Positions 19,913-28,411 of a DNA stretch of 40,428 nucleotides are shown here, one piece after another. The stretch lies in the NCBI RefSeq assembly GCF_015905305.1, contig NZ_JADZLQ010000003.1:742201-782628 (forward strand), read 5' to 3'. The notes beneath the pieces are model-generated. The model was not told the origin of the DNA. It searched no databases and saw only the letters and a program-made list of their open reading frames with translations. Source of the DNA: Pinirhizobacter soli (lineage in GTDB: Bacteria; Pseudomonadota; Gammaproteobacteria; Xanthomonadales; Rhodanobacteraceae). Position numbers and translations under genes: made by a program. Each line of letters begins with the position of its first letter. Position 1 is the first letter of the stretch.

Positions 19913-20683
19913 ATGCCACCGGTGGGCGCCCGGCACGCCGGCGCGCGCCGTAACATGGACGTACCGATGAACACGAACCCGGTCAACCGCCACGGCTCGC
20001 GCCGCCTGATGCTGCCCCTGGTGGTGGCTTATCCGGTGCTGGCCATCTCAGGCGCCGTATGGCACCGCCCATCGCTGTCGCTGGCCGCGTTGCTGGTGCT
20101 GCTCACGGTCATCGCGTTGCCGATGCTCAGCGCAGGCAAGAAAAGGGCGTGGGCGGCATGGCTCGTCGGCGCGACGATCATCGTCGGTGCGGGCCTCCTT
20201 GGCGTCGGTCCCATCCTGCTTTCGTGCGTGCCGGTGGTGATCAACCTGGCCTTGTCGTGGGTATTTGGCCGCACCCTGCTGGCTGGAAGCACGCCTTTGA
20301 TCGCCCGGCTCATCGCATCGGTGGAAAGCCCCGCCCGTCTGGAAGAACCGGGCATTGCGCCGTACGCGCGCAACCTCACGCGATTCTGGGCCGGCTTCAT
20401 GGCGGCACAGGCCGTGCTGCTTGCCGTGCTGCTCGGTTGCGCCGTGCCTGGCGGCGTTCTTTTCGACCTGGGCGTTACGCCACCCTTCGCCATACCTGCC
20501 GCCTGGGCCATGGGCTACGCGCATGCCGGTGCCTACGTGATGATCGCCCTCACGTTTGCCGGCGAGCATCTGTTTCGCCAGTTCCATCTGCGCCATGTAT
20601 CGCATCCGGGCCTTCGCGAACTGGTGATGAAGGTGGCGGTACGCTGGCCCATGCTCGTCCGCGGGCAGGGATTGGACCATTGA
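19913..20683 (+). CDS. Polytopic membrane protein of the aryl polyene cluster (COG4648-like)
   Basis: A membrane protein of up to 256 residues with about six hydrophobic helices (LPLVVAYPVLAISGAVW, LAALLVLLTVIALPML, WLVGATIIVGAGLLGVG, ILLSCVPVVINLALSWVFG, FMAAQAVLLAVLLGCAVPG and one near 210-225). Similar proteins are regular members of aryl polyene and xanthomonadin loci, but their biochemical role is not established to my knowledge. The true start may be at 19913, 19955 or 19967; none has a clear ribosome binding site. The gene begins right after the ACP and its stop overlaps the next start. Confidence 0.8.
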   Translation: MPPVGARHAGARRNMDVPMNTNPVNRHGSRRLMLPLVVAYPVLAISGAVWHRPSLSLAALLVLLTVIALPMLSAGKKRAWAAWLVGATIIVGAGLLGVGPILLSCVPVVINLALSWVFGRTLLAGSTPLIARLIASVESPARLEEPGIAPYARNLTRFWAGFMAAQAVLLAVLLGCAVPGGVLFDLGVTPPFAIPAAWAMGYAHAGAYVMIALTFAGEHLFRQFHLRHVSHPGLRELVMKVAVRWPMLVRGQGLDH

Positions 20684-20973
20684 GCGTGCCGCACGAATTC
20701 ACTATAGATGCCAGCCATCCGGCGTTTGCCGGACATTTTCCCGGTCATCCCATTGCACCGGGCGTGTTGCTGTTGCAGCACGTGGCCGATGCACTGCGCG
20801 CCATCGCCGGCGAGCGCATGACAGGTGTCCAGGAAGCGAAATTCGTCCAGCCGCTTTTACCGGGTGAATCGGCCTCGGTAACATTGACCGGCGGCGAGGG
20901 TCGCTGGAAATTCATCGTGGCCCGCGGCAACGACGTGCTGGTCCGCGGCAGCGTTACCGGAAGCCGCGCATGA
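20680..20973 (+). CDS. Hotdog-fold 3-hydroxyacyl-ACP dehydratase (ApeI/FabZ-like)
   Basis: A 97-residue hotdog-fold protein. The motif HPAFAGHFPGHPIAPGVLLL is the FabZ/FabA-type substrate tunnel and active-site region, with the histidine of GHFPGHP as catalytic base. It would dehydrate 3-hydroxyacyl-ACP during each polyene extension round. It is shorter than housekeeping FabZ (about 150), as is usual for the small aryl polyene dehydratases. The start is a TTG at 20680 that overlaps the upstream stop (TTGA); a GTG at 20686 is an alternative. It ends in an ATGA overlap with the acyltransferase gene. Confidence 0.85.
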   Translation: MSVPHEFTIDASHPAFAGHFPGHPIAPGVLLLQHVADALRAIAGERMTGVQEAKFVQPLLPGESASVTLTGGEGRWKFIVARGNDVLVRGSVTGSRA

Positions 20974-21917
20974 GTGCGCAATGGCGCCAGCAACGCGAGG
21001 GCGGCGGCCGTTTTTCGCTGTGGCTGATCCGTTTCATCTCGCTGCATTTCGGGCGAGGCTTCGCCCGACTCTGGCTGCACCCGATCGCCCTCTATTACTT
21101 CCTGCGCCGTGGGCCCGAGCGCCGCGCTTCGCGCCAGTACCTCGAGCGCATCACCGGCATGCCGGTCAGCCATGCGCAGGTCATCCACCACATCCATTGC
21201 TTTGCCGCTACGCTGCTCGACCGCATCTTCCTGCTGGCCCGAGGCGACCGCGATTTCGAGATCGAAGTGGAAGGCCTGGAGCTGCTGCACGAGACGATCG
21301 ACAGGGGCAAGGGCTTGCTGCTGGTCGGCTCGCACCAGGGCAGCTTCGAGGCCTTGCGTGCGGTCAGCCAGCGCCGGCCTGACGTGCCACTGCGCGTGGT
21401 GCTGGACAAGCAAAAGACACCGGCGATGACGAAACTGCTCGAGGCGCTGGCGCCGCAGGTAGGCGCCAGTGTCATCGATGCTTCGCGCGACGGTACATCG
21501 ATCACCCTGGCCATGGCCGAGGCAACGTCCAGGGGAGAGATGGTGGCGTTGCTGGCCGATCGTGCCCGTCCGGGCGAGCACTGCCGGCATGCCCAATTCC
21601 TCGGCAGGAGCGCGCCGTTCCCGATAGGGCCCTGGCTGATAGCGTCGGTGCTGAAGGTGCCGGTGGTACTGTGCTTTGGCCTGTACATGGGCGGCAACCG
21701 CTACAAGCTCATCTTCGAGACCATGGCCGACCGCGTGGAGATTCCCCGCGCCCTTCGCGCCCATGCCCTTGACCAGCTGATTTCCCGCTACGCGCAGCGA
21801 TTGGAGCACTATGCCCATGTGGCGCCTTACAACTGGTTCAACTTCTACGATTTCTGGCATGACGATGCTGCTGATGCTGGCATGGACCACATCCAGCCCA
21901 GCAGCGCCGGCGCCTGA
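20970..21917 (+). CDS. LpxL/HtrB-type lipid acyltransferase of the aryl polyene cluster
   Basis: A 315-residue membrane-associated acyltransferase of the lysophospholipid/lipid A acyltransferase family. The HX4E catalytic motif is H122 to E127 in GSHQGSFEALR. An N-terminal amphipathic or hydrophobic stretch (about 15-45) anchors it to the membrane. The downstream arginine-containing block (LLADRARPGEHCRHAQFLG) is typical. In aryl polyene pathways such an enzyme is thought to transfer the polyene, or a fatty acid, to the lipid moiety that carries the pigment in the outer membrane. Its 3' end overlaps the start of the LolA-like gene by 59 bases. Confidence 0.88.
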   Translation: MSAQWRQQREGGGRFSLWLIRFISLHFGRGFARLWLHPIALYYFLRRGPERRASRQYLERITGMPVSHAQVIHHIHCFAATLLDRIFLLARGDRDFEIEVEGLELLHETIDRGKGLLLVGSHQGSFEALRAVSQRRPDVPLRVVLDKQKTPAMTKLLEALAPQVGASVIDASRDGTSITLAMAEATSRGEMVALLADRARPGEHCRHAQFLGRSAPFPIGPWLIASVLKVPVVLCFGLYMGGNRYKLIFETMADRVEIPRALRAHALDQLISRYAQRLEHYAHVAPYNWFNFYDFWHDDAADAGMDHIQPSSAGA

Positions 21918-22479
21918 CGCCAATGCGTTGATCGCCTCGCTCGGTCGTCCTGCGCCGGCGCGTACGAGTTTCGCCGAGGCACGTTTTTCCAGCGTGCTGG
22001 ACAAGCCCCTGGTGTCGTCGGGAGAACTGGCGTGGCTGGGCCAGGACCAGCTGGAACGGCGCGTGGACACCCCGCACAAGGAAACGGCGGCCATCGCCGG
22101 CGACAAGGTCACGCAGACCCGCGAAGGCAAGAGCCCGCGCAGCTTCTCGTTGTCCCGCGCGCCGCAATTGAAGGTATTGCTGGACAGCTTCGTCGCCCTG
22201 CTCGGCGGCGATGCATCGCGCCTGGGCGAAGCATTCACCGTCCAGCTCGACCGCCATGGTGAACATTGGTCGCTGGCATTGACGCCTACGGATGCCAAGG
22301 TGGCCAAGCAGATCTCCCGCATCGTGGTGGATGGCCAGGGCACCGAGCCGCGCTGCATGCGCATGGAAGAAGGCGACGGCGACACGGCCATCGACCTCCT
22401 CGGCCCGCTGGCTGCGAAGATGCCCAGCGAGCCCACGCGTGAGGTCCTGGTGGCGCTGTGCACGGGCGCCGCGCCATGA
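21859..22479 (+). CDS. LolA-like periplasmic lipid/lipoprotein carrier
   Basis: About 206 residues: a short signal peptide (MTMLLMLAWTTSSPAAPAP) followed by a LolA/LppX-type half-barrel domain (FAEARFSSVLDKPLVSSGEL, then GQDQLERRVDTPHKET). In aryl polyene loci such a carrier probably moves the lipid-linked pigment across the periplasm, in parallel to LolA moving lipoproteins. The ATG at 21859 is inside the acyltransferase gene; an ATG six bases later is equally possible. It is followed by the RND-type exporter gene after 16 bp. Confidence 0.82.
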   Translation: MTMLLMLAWTTSSPAAPAPDANALIASLGRPAPARTSFAEARFSSVLDKPLVSSGELAWLGQDQLERRVDTPHKETAAIAGDKVTQTREGKSPRSFSLSRAPQLKVLLDSFVALLGGDASRLGEAFTVQLDRHGEHWSLALTPTDAKVAKQISRIVVDGQGTEPRCMRMEEGDGDTAIDLLGPLAAKMPSEPTREVLVALCTGAAP

Positions 22480-22495
22480 CGGACGCCGTGGCTGC

Positions 22496-24814
22496 ATGAG
22501 GTTCGCACCGCGCGCAGCCCTCCTGGCGGCCTGGCTGGTTTGCCTGGGCCTGCTGTACCTGCTGATCACGCATACCCTGGTGGTGGGTACGGACCTGCGC
22601 AGTTTCATGCCGGCGCCGACCACGCCCGACCAGAAGCTACTGATGGACCAGGTGGGCGAGGGCCCGGGATCGCGACTGCTGCTGGTGGCGATCGATGGCA
22701 TGCCCGAGGCGCAACTGGCATCGCTCAGCCATGGCCTGGCGGCAAGCTTGCGCAAGCAGCCCGCCTACCCGCAGGTGGTCAACGGCGACTTCGACCTGGC
22801 TGCGCTCGATGGCCAATTCCTGTTTTATCGGTATCTATTGTCGCCCACGCTCGATACCACGGCGATGGACGCACCTTTCCTCGCTGATCAGTTGCAGCAG
22901 CGCCTGGACGACATGGCGTCGCCCGCGGCATCGATGCTCAAGTCCTTGCTGCCGCGCGATCCCACGCTGGAGTTGCTCAAGCTCGCCGAACGATGGACAC
23001 CGGCGAAGTCGCCGGAAGTGAAGGACGGCGTATGGTTCTCGAGCAAGGGCGAGGCACTGTTGCTGGTGCAGACCCAGGCGGCGGGGTTTGATCCGGAAGC
23101 ACAGGAAGCGGCGATCAACGGCATCCGCTCGGCATTCGCCGCGTTGCCGGGCAGCCACGGTGCGCATCTGCTGCTGAGCGGCCCGGGTTACTTCAGCGTG
23201 GTGGTGAACGCACAGACGCGCCATGAGGCGGACGTCATCGGCCGCATTTCCACCATCGGGTTCATCCTGTTGCTGCTTGTTGCCTACCGCAGCGTCACCT
23301 CGCTGCTGTTCGGCGCCCTGCCGGTGGCCACCGGTGGCCTGGCCGGTATAGCGGTCATGGCGCTTTGTTTTCGCGAAGTCCACGGCATCACCCTTGCCTT
23401 CGGTTTCACCTTGCTGGGCGTGGCGCAGGAATATCCAATCCGGCTGCTCAGCCATCGGCGTGCCGGCGAAACGGCGCTGGCCAGCGTGCGTGGCTTGTGG
23501 CCGCTGTTGATGACGGCGATCGCCTCGGCGTGCATCGCGTACCTTGCCTTCTACGCGTCGGGGGTGGGCGGCCTGCAGCAGCTGGCGGTGTTCACCATCA
23601 CCGGCCTGCTGGCCGCGGGATTGGCCACGCGCTACCTGTTGCCGCACCTGCTGCCCGAACGTGCGCGTGACGTCGCCACCACGCCGGGCCTGGCGCGTCT
23701 GCGCACGTTCTTCGACGAGCTGCCACGCCCACGCTGGCTGCCCGTGCCGATCGCCCTTGCTGCCGCGGCGATGTTGTACTTCGCGCCCGGGTCGTTCTGG
23801 GAAAACAACCTCGCCGCGCTCACGCCACTTCCCACCGACATGCTGATGACCGATGCACGGCTGCGCGGCGAACTGGGCGCGCCCGACGTGCGTTACCTGC
23901 TGGTGCTGCAGGCCCGTGACGCCGACGGTGTGCTTGCGCTCTCCGAACGCGTGGAGCCGGACATCGACAGGCTCCTGGCCGGCAAGGCGCTGGACAGCGT
24001 GGAACTGCCTTCGCGGTACCTGCCCAGCGCTGCCACGCAGAAAGCGCGCCAGGCGAAGCTGCCAGACACGGCCGCACTGGAGGCGATGCTGGCCACCGCG
24101 CTGAAGGACACGCCGTTCAAGAAGGATCTGTTCGCGCCGTTCATAAGCGATGTCGCCGCTGCACGCAGCGCACCGGTGCTCACCCCCGAACGCTTCGCAT
24201 CGTCGCCGCTGGGACAGCGGCTGTCGGCGATGCTGGTGAACCGTGGCGATCATTGGGTGGGCCTGGCCACGCTTTCGGGCGTGCACGATGCCGACGCTTT
24301 CGCTTCCCTGTCCGCGAAGACTGGCGGCGCGGTACGCCTGCTGGACCTGAAGGAAGCCTCCGAATCCCTGGTCGCGGAATATCGCACGCGCATCCTCAAG
24401 GCACTGGCTGTGGCCACCTTGTTGCTGATCGCCACCATCGCCTTCGCCTTGCGCAGCTTCCGCCGCGCCTGGCACGTGCTGGCGCCGATGACACTGGCCA
24501 CGTTCATGGTGCTGGCGGTGGAGCGCGTGGCAGGCATCCCGCTGTCGCTGTTCCACCTGGTGTCGCTGATCCTGGCCGGCGGCCTGGGCCTGCACTACGC
24601 GCTGTTCTTCGAGCGGGACACCGGCGATCCCGACGAGCAGCGGCGCACCTTGCACGCCACCATCGTCTGCGTGCTCTCAGCCTTGCTGGTATTCGGCATG
24701 CTGGCGTGGTCGTCCATTCCGGTACTGCGCGCCATCGGCCTCACGGTAAGCCTGGGCGTGGCCTTCCACTTCTGCATTTCCATCCTGATGGCGCCGCATG
24801 CTTCGAAAGAATGA
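22496..24814 (+). CDS. RND/MMPL-family exporter of the aryl polyene cluster
   Basis: A 772-residue polytopic protein with the two-fold MMPL/RND plan. TM1 is at about 8-28, followed by a large periplasmic loop with porter-like sequence, a helix bundle around 245-400 (TIGFILLLLVAYRSVTSLLFG, GITLAFGFTLLGVAQEYPIR), a second periplasmic loop, and a final bundle at about 640-765. The GVAQEYPIRLLSHRR segment is characteristic of the transporters in pigment clusters. It probably extracts the lipid-linked aryl polyene from the inner membrane and hands it to the LolA-like protein. I chose the ATG at 22496 (MRFAPRAALL) because it gives a proper TM1. It overlaps the next gene by 17 bases. Confidence 0.9.
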   Translation: MRFAPRAALLAAWLVCLGLLYLLITHTLVVGTDLRSFMPAPTTPDQKLLMDQVGEGPGSRLLLVAIDGMPEAQLASLSHGLAASLRKQPAYPQVVNGDFDLAALDGQFLFYRYLLSPTLDTTAMDAPFLADQLQQRLDDMASPAASMLKSLLPRDPTLELLKLAERWTPAKSPEVKDGVWFSSKGEALLLVQTQAAGFDPEAQEAAINGIRSAFAALPGSHGAHLLLSGPGYFSVVVNAQTRHEADVIGRISTIGFILLLLVAYRSVTSLLFGALPVATGGLAGIAVMALCFREVHGITLAFGFTLLGVAQEYPIRLLSHRRAGETALASVRGLWPLLMTAIASACIAYLAFYASGVGGLQQLAVFTITGLLAAGLATRYLLPHLLPERARDVATTPGLARLRTFFDELPRPRWLPVPIALAAAAMLYFAPGSFWENNLAALTPLPTDMLMTDARLRGELGAPDVRYLLVLQARDADGVLALSERVEPDIDRLLAGKALDSVELPSRYLPSAATQKARQAKLPDTAALEAMLATALKDTPFKKDLFAPFISDVAAARSAPVLTPERFASSPLGQRLSAMLVNRGDHWVGLATLSGVHDADAFASLSAKTGGAVRLLDLKEASESLVAEYRTRILKALAVATLLLIATIAFALRSFRRAWHVLAPMTLATFMVLAVERVAGIPLSLFHLVSLILAGGLGLHYALFFERDTGDPDEQRRTLHATIVCVLSALLVFGMLAWSSIPVLRAIGLTVSLGVAFHFCISILMAPHASKE

Positions 24815-25232
24815 ATTCGCCGGGCTTATTCCCCACGCCGGGGCGATGAACCTGCTCGATGCCGTGGTCGCCTTCGATCACGACACCATCCACGCACGCA
24901 GCGAAAGCCACGCGCTGGCCGATCATCCGCTGCGCGCGGCGCGCGGCCTGCACGCGGTGAACCTGGCCGAGTACGGTGCCCAGGCCATGGCCGTCCATGG
25001 TGGCTTGAAGGCGGCGCCCGGCGCGCCGGTGAAGCCCGGCCGGCTAGTGAGCTTGCGCGATGTGCGCCTGGCCGTGGAATATGTCGATCCCGATGCCGGT
25101 GCGCTGGATGTCCACGCGTGTTGCATCGCGGCGGACGACGGTGGCGCGCAGTACGAATTCCGGATCGAGCAGGGTGGTGAGCTGCTTGCCAGCGGACGCG
25201 CTGCGGTGATCCATCCGCCTCAGGGTGCTTAA
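24798..25232 (+). CDS. Second hotdog-fold dehydratase (ApeP-like)
   Basis: A 144-residue hotdog protein of the ApeP/FabA-like dehydratase type. The N-terminal motif FAGLIPHAGAMNLLDAVV, with its histidine, is the hallmark of this group, and LHAVNLAEYGAQAMAVHGGL is the central helix. With the smaller dehydratase earlier in the operon it would form a two-component DH. It is the last gene of the plus-strand operon; its final four bases overlap the end of the convergent DUF6445 gene, leaving no space for a separate terminator. Confidence 0.87.
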   Translation: MLRKNEFAGLIPHAGAMNLLDAVVAFDHDTIHARSESHALADHPLRAARGLHAVNLAEYGAQAMAVHGGLKAAPGAPVKPGRLVSLRDVRLAVEYVDPDAGALDVHACCIAADDGGAQYEFRIEQGGELLASGRAAVIHPPQGA

Positions 25233-25951
25233 GCCGCGTTGCGGCGGCAGGTAAAGAACCCGTTGAAGGTAAGCCGCCCCGTAGCCGGGTCGTCGCTCAG
25301 GCGCTCGGGCGCCAGGATGTCGCCGGTGTGCAGCAGCGCGCCGTCGTACACCACCAGCCGGTTGAAGCGCGCCGGCACCGAGCCCACCTGGCGGAACCAG
25401 CGGTTCGATCCCACCATGTAACCCGGTTCCATGCCGTGGCGCGCGCTGAATGCCGCCGCGGGCATTGACGAGGCATCGGCGAACAGGCTCGCGATCGTTT
25501 CGGCCTCCACCGCCGGCTCGTAGAAGCTGGTGCCGCCAAGACTTTCATCGCCGAACAGGTACAGCACCGAAGCCTGGATCGACACGCCAGGCGGCAGGCT
25601 GAAGTTGTCGCTGTGGCAAAGCCACTGGTAGGGCCGCAGGGCCGATGCTGGCAGCGTGACCATGGCGAAGCGGCTTTCCATGTGCACCAGCCGCCGCGCG
25701 TCGAACAACCCCCGCAGGTGCAGGTTGAAGAAATCCTGCACCGCCTGGCCGATGACCGGTGGCGGCAGCATGTAGATGCCCGGATAGGCGTTGAAGTCCA
25801 CCGGACGGAACGCCTCGCGCTGGCCAGAGAGCCAGCGGGCGAGTCCTTCGGCGTCCAGCAGGACATCATCGATGACGAAACAATGCCCGCCATGGTCCAG
25901 CGCCACGCGGTCGATCCGTGGCCGGGGATTGAAGATCGTCGGTGGTTGCAT
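25229..25951 (-). CDS. DUF6445 family protein, possible Fe(II)/2-oxoglutarate-type oxygenase
   Basis: A 240-residue protein resembling DUF6445, a family I associate with Xanthomonadales. The sequence shows a jelly-roll-like order of motifs that fits a non-haem iron dioxygenase: LCHSDN with H113-x-D115, then VLYLFGDESLGGTSFYEP, LVVYDGALLHTGD with H208, and GRLTFNGFF with R226. This is the HxD...H...R order of 2-oxoglutarate oxygenases. It is the last gene of the minus-strand pigment set, 45 bp after the halogenase, so a tailoring hydroxylation or similar step on the polyene is plausible. The function is inferred, not known. A GTG start nine bases earlier is possible. Confidence 0.7.
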   Translation of the reverse strand: MQPPTIFNPRPRIDRVALDHGGHCFVIDDVLLDAEGLARWLSGQREAFRPVDFNAYPGIYMLPPPVIGQAVQDFFNLHLRGLFDARRLVHMESRFAMVTLPASALRPYQWLCHSDNFSLPPGVSIQASVLYLFGDESLGGTSFYEPAVEAETIASLFADASSMPAAAFSARHGMEPGYMVGSNRWFRQVGSVPARFNRLVVYDGALLHTGDILAPERLSDDPATGRLTFNGFFTCRRNAA

Positions 25952-25996
25952 GCCCGGCACGTTAGGGCATGGTGATCCCCAAGCTCAAGCGTCCCG

Positions 25997-27583
25997 TCAC
26001 GCCACGCGCGTGAACAGGGCAGGCCCCGGCGTCGGCACCGGTGTTACGCCATCGGCAAGGTCCGGATCGTCCTCGGCGGCGCGGGCCACGATGCCGCCGG
26101 CCAGCGATTGAAGCAGGGCGACGTTGGTGCGCAGGCGCTCGACGAGGTCGTCGTGCGAGAGCTCATCGTGCAGGCCGTTGTTCATCTGGTGGAACCAGTC
26201 CAGTTCACCCTGGTCGAGCATCACGCCGGCATTCCGCTGCCGCGACACCGCGTGCCATCGACGGAAAAAAGCCTGCATCGCGATATTGAGCTCGCGCGCG
26301 GTCTCAAGCTCAGGTCCAAGCGCTGCAAACAACGCAGCATCGCCCAGCCGATTCTGGAACATCAACTGGCACAGCACGCCCCAGTAGTAGGCATAGTCCC
26401 AGACCACCTTGATCGGCATCACTTCCGGGTCGCCGAAAAGCGGGTACTGGCCGCGATACATCTCCAGCGTGTTCTCGTAGAACGAGAAGAACAGCCGCTC
26501 GTACAGGCGTGCCCAGGGCGCCACCGGCTCGCCTGCCAGGTCGTGCCCGACCAGCATGGTGATGTAGGTATTGGCGATGGCGATGAAATCGCTGCCGGGG
26601 GAATAGAACGGGTCGAGGAACGCACCGGCCTCGCCGGTGAGGGCCCAGCGGTCGGCGGAGAACATCCGCGTGGTGGTGTAGGAGTAATTCCGCAGGAAGG
26701 CGAAATCGAGCAGGCCATCCCGGCGCTTTTCAAGGTCGCGTGCCACCAGCGGCTGGTGCTTGTGCATCCACTGCATGGCCTTGTCGAACGTGCGCATGCC
26801 TTCGATCGGGTGCATGGCCGCATCGGCCACGATGCCCACCGAATGCGCGCCCGACGATAGCGGGATCAACCACAGCCAGTAACCCGGCCCGCACATGTGG
26901 TTGGTGGAGCGCCAACGCTCCGGCGGCACGCAACGGCTCTGCCAGTCGGCATCGTTGCACCAGCCATCGATGTCCATCCGTCCTTCCATGCGGAACCAGA
27001 CCGCATTGGCGTGGTGGCCGTTGTCGCGTGTGAAATCGAATTTGCGACGGATCAGCCCCGCGCGACCAGAGGCATCGATCAGCCAGCGCGCCTGGGCCTC
27101 GTGCTCGCCGTCGGCATCGGCGTAGCGCAACGTGTGCGGCGCATCGCCCTGGATGATCTGGAATGAGCGCACGACAGCGCCGCCGCGCAGTTCGATGCCG
27201 CGGCGCAAGGCTTCCTCGGCCAGGTAATTTTCAAGGACGCCGCGATCGAGCTGGTAACTGGGGGTGGGAAATACCCGGCGTACCCCCGACTCGGTGACGT
27301 TTGCCAGATCGTCCTTGCCATCGGAGAAAAAGAAGCGGAAGCCGAACTTGTGGATGTGGTCGCGTTCCAGGTGCTCGCGCAGGCCCAACGTATGGGCAAA
27401 GTAGTGGGCGGCGATTTCCACCGTGGACTCGCCCACCTTGTGCGCGGCCAGCGGTACCGGATGCCGGTGGCGCTCGATCACCAGGATGGTTAGGTCCGGG
27501 AAGCGTCCCTTCAGCTGCATGGCAAGGGTAAGTCCGGCCAGGCCTCCGCCCATGATCACCACGTCGTGCGAGCTTGCCGTCAT
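25997..27583 (-). CDS. Flavin-dependent halogenase (tryptophan-halogenase-like), xanthomonadin type
   Basis: A 528-residue FAD enzyme. It has the dinucleotide-binding GGGLAG (12-17), the KVGEST block (49-54), the halogenase hallmark WxWxIP as WLWLIP (236-241), and the second FAD segment ALTGEAGAFLDPFYSPGSDF (about 313-332). WxWxIP is the motif that separates flavin halogenases from monooxygenases, because it keeps the flavin hydroperoxide away from the substrate. Xanthomonadins are brominated aryl polyenes, and this gene sits inside the pigment locus, so a role in halogenating the aryl head or the chain is likely. A flavin reductase partner is not encoded nearby. Its start lies 84 bp after the GT2 stop. 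Confidence 0.85.
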   Translation of the reverse strand: MTASSHDVVIMGGGLAGLTLAMQLKGRFPDLTILVIERHRHPVPLAAHKVGESTVEIAAHYFAHTLGLREHLERDHIHKFGFRFFFSDGKDDLANVTESGVRRVFPTPSYQLDRGVLENYLAEEALRRGIELRGGAVVRSFQIIQGDAPHTLRYADADGEHEAQARWLIDASGRAGLIRRKFDFTRDNGHHANAVWFRMEGRMDIDGWCNDADWQSRCVPPERWRSTNHMCGPGYWLWLIPLSSGAHSVGIVADAAMHPIEGMRTFDKAMQWMHKHQPLVARDLEKRRDGLLDFAFLRNYSYTTTRMFSADRWALTGEAGAFLDPFYSPGSDFIAIANTYITMLVGHDLAGEPVAPWARLYERLFFSFYENTLEMYRGQYPLFGDPEVMPIKVVWDYAYYWGVLCQLMFQNRLGDAALFAALGPELETARELNIAMQAFFRRWHAVSRQRNAGVMLDQGELDWFHQMNNGLHDELSHDDLVERLRTNVALLQSLAGGIVARAAEDDPDLADGVTPVPTPGPALFTRVA

Positions 27584-27667
27584 GCCCTGCTCCTCGTTGG
27601 CGTCAGCTGATTGTGCACGTTCTTGCGAATGAACGTGGACGCCGCCGCCTGGGCATGGGCCTGCCGT

Positions 27668-28411
27668 TCAGGCCAGGGGCAGGTCCACCACCACCGGCAG
27701 GGTTGCCCGCGACTTCCGATAGCTCCGGACGAAGTTTCCGTAGTGGTAGGCCCGCCCGATCGTATACAAGGTGATACGGGTGACGTCGCGCACGGGACGG
27801 AAATGGCTGGGCCGGAAGCCGCCTTGGTAGCGCGATGCGATCGGCACGGAAACCACGCCCACGCCCAGTTCGCGCGATGCCTTGATCAACAGCGCCGCTT
27901 CAAACACGAAGTGCTCCGCGCCGATCTCGACCAGGTCGATCACTTCACGCGGATAGAAGCGCTGGCCACTCTGGGTGTCGGCAATCGGCTGCGCGCAGGC
28001 ACAGGAAATGCCCCAGTCGGCGATGGCATTGGCGCGGCGGCGGCCTGGTGGTTGCTGGGCTTTGTCCAGCAGCCGGGCGCCGATCACGATGTGGCCCGGG
28101 AAGGCGTGGGCGGCGGCAAGCAGGCGTGGCACGTCCGCAGGTGAGTGCTGGCCGTCGCCGTCCATGGTGACCACTGAGTCGAAGCCCTGGCGAAGCACTT
28201 CGAGGAATCCCGTGCGCAAGGCCTCGCCCTTGCCGCGGCGCGTGTCGTGGCGCAACAGGGTGATGGGCATCGCGGCGACCACGTCGGGGGTGCCATCGTC
28301 CGAGCCGTCATCCACCACGATCACTGGCAAGCCCAGCGCAACCAGGTCGCCGACTACCTTGGCGATGGTCTTTTCCTCGTTGAGACACGGGATGAGGACG
28401 CAGCAGCTCAA
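27668..28411 (-). CDS. Family 2 glycosyltransferase of the aryl polyene cluster
   Basis: A 247-residue GT-A enzyme of family 2, similar to dolichol-phosphate-mannose synthase-type transferases. The nucleotide-sugar site DDGSDDGT (34-41) and the metal-binding DGDGQH (84-89) are intact; the GARLLDKAQQPPGRRRANAI segment is the acceptor loop. No membrane helix is obvious. In aryl polyene loci a GT2 enzyme is thought to build the sugar part that joins the polyene to its lipid. The ATG overlaps the upstream stop (ATGA), so it is coupled to the chain-length-factor gene. Confidence 0.9.
   Translation of the reverse strand: MSCCVLIPCLNEEKTIAKVVGDLVALGLPVIVVDDGSDDGTPDVVAAMPITLLRHDTRRGKGEALRTGFLEVLRQGFDSVVTMDGDGQHSPADVPRLLAAAHAFPGHIVIGARLLDKAQQPPGRRRANAIADWGISCACAQPIADTQSGQRFYPREVIDLVEIGAEHFVFEAALLIKASRELGVGVVSVPIASRYQGGFRPSHFRPVRDVTRITLYTIGRAYHYGNFVRSYRKSRATLPVVVDLPLA

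Noticed and set aside
20745-22508. Long minus-strand frames across the plus-strand pigment operon, such as 20745-22508 and 22835-24655.
   Set aside because: They oppose genes with clear families (dehydratase, acyltransferase, LolA-like, RND exporter) and show only shadow composition.
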